Positions 23,113-23,709 of a DNA stretch of 23,709 bases are shown piece by piece. Every line of letters begins with the position of its first letter. The first letter of the stretch is position 1. Position numbers and translations under genes: made by a program. Below the pieces are notes generated by a model that ran no database searches, was not told the origin of the DNA, and saw only the letters and a program-made list of their open reading frames with translations. Origin of the DNA: an uncultured Oscillospiraceae bacterium (lineage in GTDB: Bacteria > Bacillota > Clostridia > Oscillospirales > Ruminococcaceae); NCBI GenBank assembly GCA_910587135.1, contig CAJULF010000042.1, positions 1 through 23,709 of the forward strand, in the 5' to 3' direction.

Positions 23113-23357
23113 TGCAAAACCTCTTCCGCGTTTGTCTGTTTTTTGCTTCAAACGCCTTCTTTATCATTGATTCGGCAGCAAATTTTCCCGCAATTTGACA
23201 CCGCGAACTCCCGAAGAGCTTTTCTCTGCCGAACGCGAACACATAATCCGCCTGCTTTTGTTTGCCTAAATTATATTTTAACACATTGCAATGAAAAATG
23301 CAAGGGGAATAGAGGAAAAAATTACTTTCAAAACATAAATATGCGCGAACGATAAAA

Positions 23358-23382
23358 AATGCACGATATGAAATCGTGCATC
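23358..23382. repeat. 25-bp direct repeat (left) flanking A10, hairpin-forming
   Basis: Contains GCACGATATGAAATCGTGC, a 7-bp hairpin (GCACGAT/ATCGTGC). Identical to 23578-23602. The stretch 23113-23357 holds only the candidate -10 box of the malic enzyme gene. Confidence 0.85.
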
Positions 23383-23577
23383 CAGTCTGTAGAAAAAGCC
23401 TATTTGCCACGCAATGTCGGCGCATTAAATTTCAAAAAGTCGCGCGTTTGCGTTCGCAAACGCGCGCGGTTTCCGCTAAGCATGCGTAGCGGAACGAAGT
23501 GAAGCGGAGTATGATTAGCGGAAATTTTGAAATTTTTTTAAATAATTAGCCTTAGGTCAACCTTTATATACAGACTG
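23383..23577 (+). repeat. Family A intergenic element, copy A10 (best complete copy)
   Basis: 195 bp with perfect 9-bp terminal inverted repeats, CAGTCTGTA (23383-23391) and TACAGACTG (23569-23577). The outer stem AAATTTCAAAA (23427-23437) pairs with TTTTGAAATTT (23525-23535). Hairpin 1 (23441-23466) has a 12-bp stem with a TT loop. Hairpin 2 is TTTCCGCTAA (23470-23479) against TTAGCGGAAA (23515-23524), enclosing AGCGGAACGAAGTGAAGCGG. It is flanked exactly by 25-bp direct repeats. Confidence 0.92.
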
Positions 23578-23602
23578 AATGCACGATATGAAATCGTGCA
23601 TC
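23578..23602. repeat. 25-bp direct repeat (right) flanking A10
   Basis: Exact copy of 23358-23382; one extra C, then copy A11 begins. The order hairpin, element, hairpin, element suggests a repeated hairpin-plus-element unit. Confidence 0.85.
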
Positions 23603-23603
23603 C

Positions 23604-23709
23604 CAGTCTGTAGAAAAAGCCTATTTGCCGCGCAATGTCGCCGCATTAAATTTCAAATCATAACCACGCGTGAAACGCGTGGTTTGCACAGGCGCTTCAA
23701 GCGCCTGAT
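23604..23709 (+). repeat. Family A element, copy A11 (variant, cut by window end)
   Basis: Has the normal left end CAGTCTGTAGAAAAAGCC through CGCATTAAATTTCAAA, then differs: instead of the usual hairpin 1 it has AACCACGCGT/ACGCGTGGTT (23662-23684) and CAGGCGCTT/AAGCGCCTG (23689-23707). The right half is outside the window. Confidence 0.75.

Noticed and set aside
23075..23425. 116-codon minus-strand frame upstream of the malic enzyme
   Set aside because: It overlaps the malic enzyme start and reaches the hairpin repeat; no family resemblance.

Overview
The window looks like a chromosomal segment of a Clostridia-class Firmicute, probably from the Oscillospirales/Ruminococcaceae side. I infer this from the gene content (TepA, YlzJ and an FtsK/SpoIIIE translocase in a row, DUF3343, TSCPD-domain protein), the frequent GTG/TTG starts behind strong AAGGAG-type ribosome binding sites, and a base composition near one half G+C by eye. 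No rRNA, tRNA, CRISPR array, prophage or transposase gene was recognised.

Layout: almost every gene is on the minus strand. From left to right: a MATE transporter; the ribosome-associated GTPase TypA/BipA; a cluster of a YgiQ-type radical SAM protein, a membrane-anchored ComEC-like metallo-hydrolase and a DUF3006 protein; a cell-envelope and division cluster read as tepA, ylzJ, uppP, ftsK; a TauE/SafE-type transporter split into two overlapping half genes; then the only plus-strand genes, a three-gene cassette (14817-16808) with its own promoter, coding for two related membrane proteins around an unrecognised soluble protein. After that come a flavodoxin-like protein, a cysteine-desulfurase-like enzyme overlapping a DUF3343 (Se/S carrier-like) gene, a one-carbon/methionine group (TSCPD protein, MetF, stand-alone MetH reactivation domain), and a malic enzyme.

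The most unusual content is between the genes. At least ten copies or fragments of one non-coding element (called family A here) lie in the intergenic spaces. Complete copies are about 170-195 bp, with 9-bp terminal inverted repeats in the best copy, an outer stem of AAATTTCAAAA/TTTTGAAATTT and two inner hairpins. The hairpin arms differ between copies but stay complementary. Four insertion sites (two single copies identical at the flanks, one diverged, and one tandem pair) sit between direct repeats of about 21-27 bp, and those direct repeats are themselves hairpins, in one case terminator-like. A second, possibly related, family (B: three-way-junction fold with TTTCCCGCA/TGCGGGAAA outer stem) occurs in the leader of typA, upstream of ygiQ, and next to the methionine group. 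I do not recognise either family; no protein in the window is an obvious mobiliser.

Functional links: TepA, YlzJ and FtsK keep an order known from Bacillus, with UppP added. The flavodoxin, desulfurase and DUF3343 genes suggest sulfur or selenium transfer. MetF and the MetH-activation protein supply methyl groups and reactivate cobalamin for a methionine synthase coded elsewhere. All calls come from reading the sequence; no database search was possible.
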